DNA of 6,946 nt from Halomonas sp. (GTDB lineage Bacteria > Pseudomonadota > Gammaproteobacteria > Pseudomonadales > Halomonadaceae), in the NCBI GenBank assembly GCA_007129225.1, contig SKVX01000275.1:1-6946 (forward strand), given 5' to 3'. Below the pieces are notes generated by a model. The model did no database searches. It saw only the letters and a list, made by a program, of their open reading frames with translations, and was not told the origin of the DNA. This document shows, in pieces, positions 5,929 to 6,946 of this stretch. Position 1 is the first letter of the stretch. The number at the start of each line of letters is the position of its first letter. Made by a program: the position numbers and the translations under genes.

Positions 5929-6946
5929 TCAGTCGTGGAACTGCCTCAGGGCCTCTTCACATCCGATGCCCACGTCTTCACCGCTACCGGGGTCGATCCA
6001 GGGCAGGATCGCCAGGGGCGGTGCAACCACGACTCCCAGCGCGGACAGAACACCCCGTGCCAATAGCTCAGGGGTGACGACTTCCACACTCAAGTCGCTC
6101 AACGGCCCTTCCAGCTTGACCGGGGTATTGGCCGTAAAAAGGGTGACATCCCTGTTGTGCCCCTCAAACGCCATGTCCAGCTCTTCTGTGGCAAGGTTCA
6201 TTGCCCCGGCGCCGATGAAGTGGGCGATCTCGGTGGCCATGAAGAAATTTTCCAGGGTGACCAGGCCATGGTCGGCCTTGAAGTGAACATAGCTGCACTC
6301 CAGCCGCACCTGCTCATCCTCACCGGCCAGCGCCAGCACCAGGGCATTGGCGACATTCAGGGGCATGAGTTCCGCGGCAATGATGTCCAACCAGCCCTGG
6401 GACATGGCAAGTTCCAACTCGCCGTCCAGTCCGGCCATGAGCTGGGCCATGGAGCGGCCGCGAAACCTGAATTCGCCGTGTCCGCCAATGATGCCCAGGG
6501 TATCTTCGGCGACTTCGGGGAGCCCGGCATCATCCAGCAGCGGGGCGAGATTCACCCCGGCAATCTCCAGTTGCAGCTCGCCCACCAGAGCCTCCTGATG
6601 CGCATCCAGGATCCAGTCCGCATGAACCTGCCCGCCACCCAGACCCACCCGCAGCGGCGAGACGGTCATTACCCCCTGCTCCAGTTCGAGGTCGAGAGCG
6701 AGGTCATTGAGCGGGGCATACCGGGAATGTACCTCTGCCGCCTGGTAGTCGAGCACGAGGTCGATATTGCCGAGCGCATCCAGGTCCCAGCGGCGATCAG
6801 GGAAAATTTTCTGGCGCCGCTGCACATCCGCTATCCAGGGCTCATGCTCGGGAGATGACGCTTCCCTTGGCCCGATATCTCGCTCGATAGCCAGTAGCTC
6901 ATCGACATCGACTCGCTCGGAAGTCAAAGTGGCCCAAACCTGGTTC
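5929..6946 (-). CDS. AsmA-family protein, C-terminal part (5' end beyond window)
   Basis: The frame stays open to the right edge, giving 338 residues of a larger protein (E. coli AsmA is about 617). AsmA-family proteins are inner-membrane-anchored, mostly periplasmic beta-rich proteins linked to outer-membrane lipid or protein homeostasis. Visible family features are DLDALGNIDLVLDYQAAEV followed by alternating short beta-like strands, then GGHGEFRFRGRS...GLDGELEL...G (about 154-184). They continue with LTL-type strands ending IGAGAMNLATEELDM (244-258), and the conserved tail APPLAILPWIDPGSGED with a final Cys (about 308-329). No membrane segment is present in this part, as expected because the anchor is N-terminal. 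A TTG at 6927 is not the start: similar sequence continues upstream (NQVWAT). The composition is acidic. It converges with the reductase gene and shows no functional link to it. Confidence 0.85.
   Translation of the reverse strand, partial: NQVWATLTSERVDVDELLAIERDIGPREASSPEHEPWIADVQRRQKIFPDRRWDLDALGNIDLVLDYQAAEVHSRYAPLNDLALDLELEQGVMTVSPLRVGLGGGQVHADWILDAHQEALVGELQLEIAGVNLAPLLDDAGLPEVAEDTLGIIGGHGEFRFRGRSMAQLMAGLDGELELAMSQGWLDIIAAELMPLNVANALVLALAGEDEQVRLECSYVHFKADHGLVTLENFFMATEIAHFIGAGAMNLATEELDMAFEGHNRDVTLFTANTPVKLEGPLSDLSVEVVTPELLARGVLSALGVVVAPPLAILPWIDPGSGEDVGIGCEEALRQFHD

Noticed and set aside
6925..6927. TTG at the start of the AsmA-family frame as a true start
   Set aside because: The frame remains open and family-like to the window edge, and the family's N-terminal membrane anchor and domain are absent, so the gene must begin further out.

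Overview
The window is a dense, GC-rich stretch of bacterial chromosome holding seven protein genes. Two of them run off the window edges. I see no RNA gene, mobile element, CRISPR array or gene-free stretch over about 300 bases. The gene types (ArgP/LysG-type regulator with a LysE/ArgO exporter, CurA-like reductase, AsmA-family protein) and the GC-rich codon use suggest a gammaproteobacterium, perhaps a Halomonas relative. That placement is inference from gene content, not a phylogenetic result.

Region 1 (1-3100, + strand) looks like the 3' part of a catabolic operon. It holds the C-terminal four fifths of diaminopropionate ammonia-lyase (dpaL), an M20-family zinc amidohydrolase of the L-carbamoylase/allantoate amidohydrolase type, and a nitrilase-fold N-carbamoyl-D-amino acid hydrolase. 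The first two genes overlap by 8 bp and the third starts 18 bp after the second. The two hydrolases belong to families that remove N-carbamoyl groups from L- and D-configured compounds, giving amino acid, CO2 and ammonia. DpaL turns D- or L-2,3-diaminopropionate into pyruvate and ammonia. Together they suggest a nitrogen- and carbon-scavenging route for ureido (carbamoyl) amino acids, possibly ureido derivatives of diaminopropionate. A hydantoinase, transporter or regulator may lie upstream of the window.

Region 2 (3180-4780) is a divergent pair: a LysE/ArgO-family basic amino acid exporter on the - strand and an ArgP/LysG-type LysR regulator on the + strand. They share a 122-bp AT-rich control region. 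The exporter converges on the catabolic operon across a 79-bp gap.

Region 3 (4781-5876) holds a CurA-like NADP-dependent medium-chain reductase. A perfect 9-bp inverted repeat with a GCGA loop precedes it. Region 4 (5929-6946, - strand) is the C-terminal part of an AsmA-family envelope protein whose start lies beyond the right edge.

Most of the window looks like ordinary, intact housekeeping and accessory metabolism. The most interesting element is the dpaL plus two-carbamoylase cassette, whose combined substrate is not obvious from any single gene.
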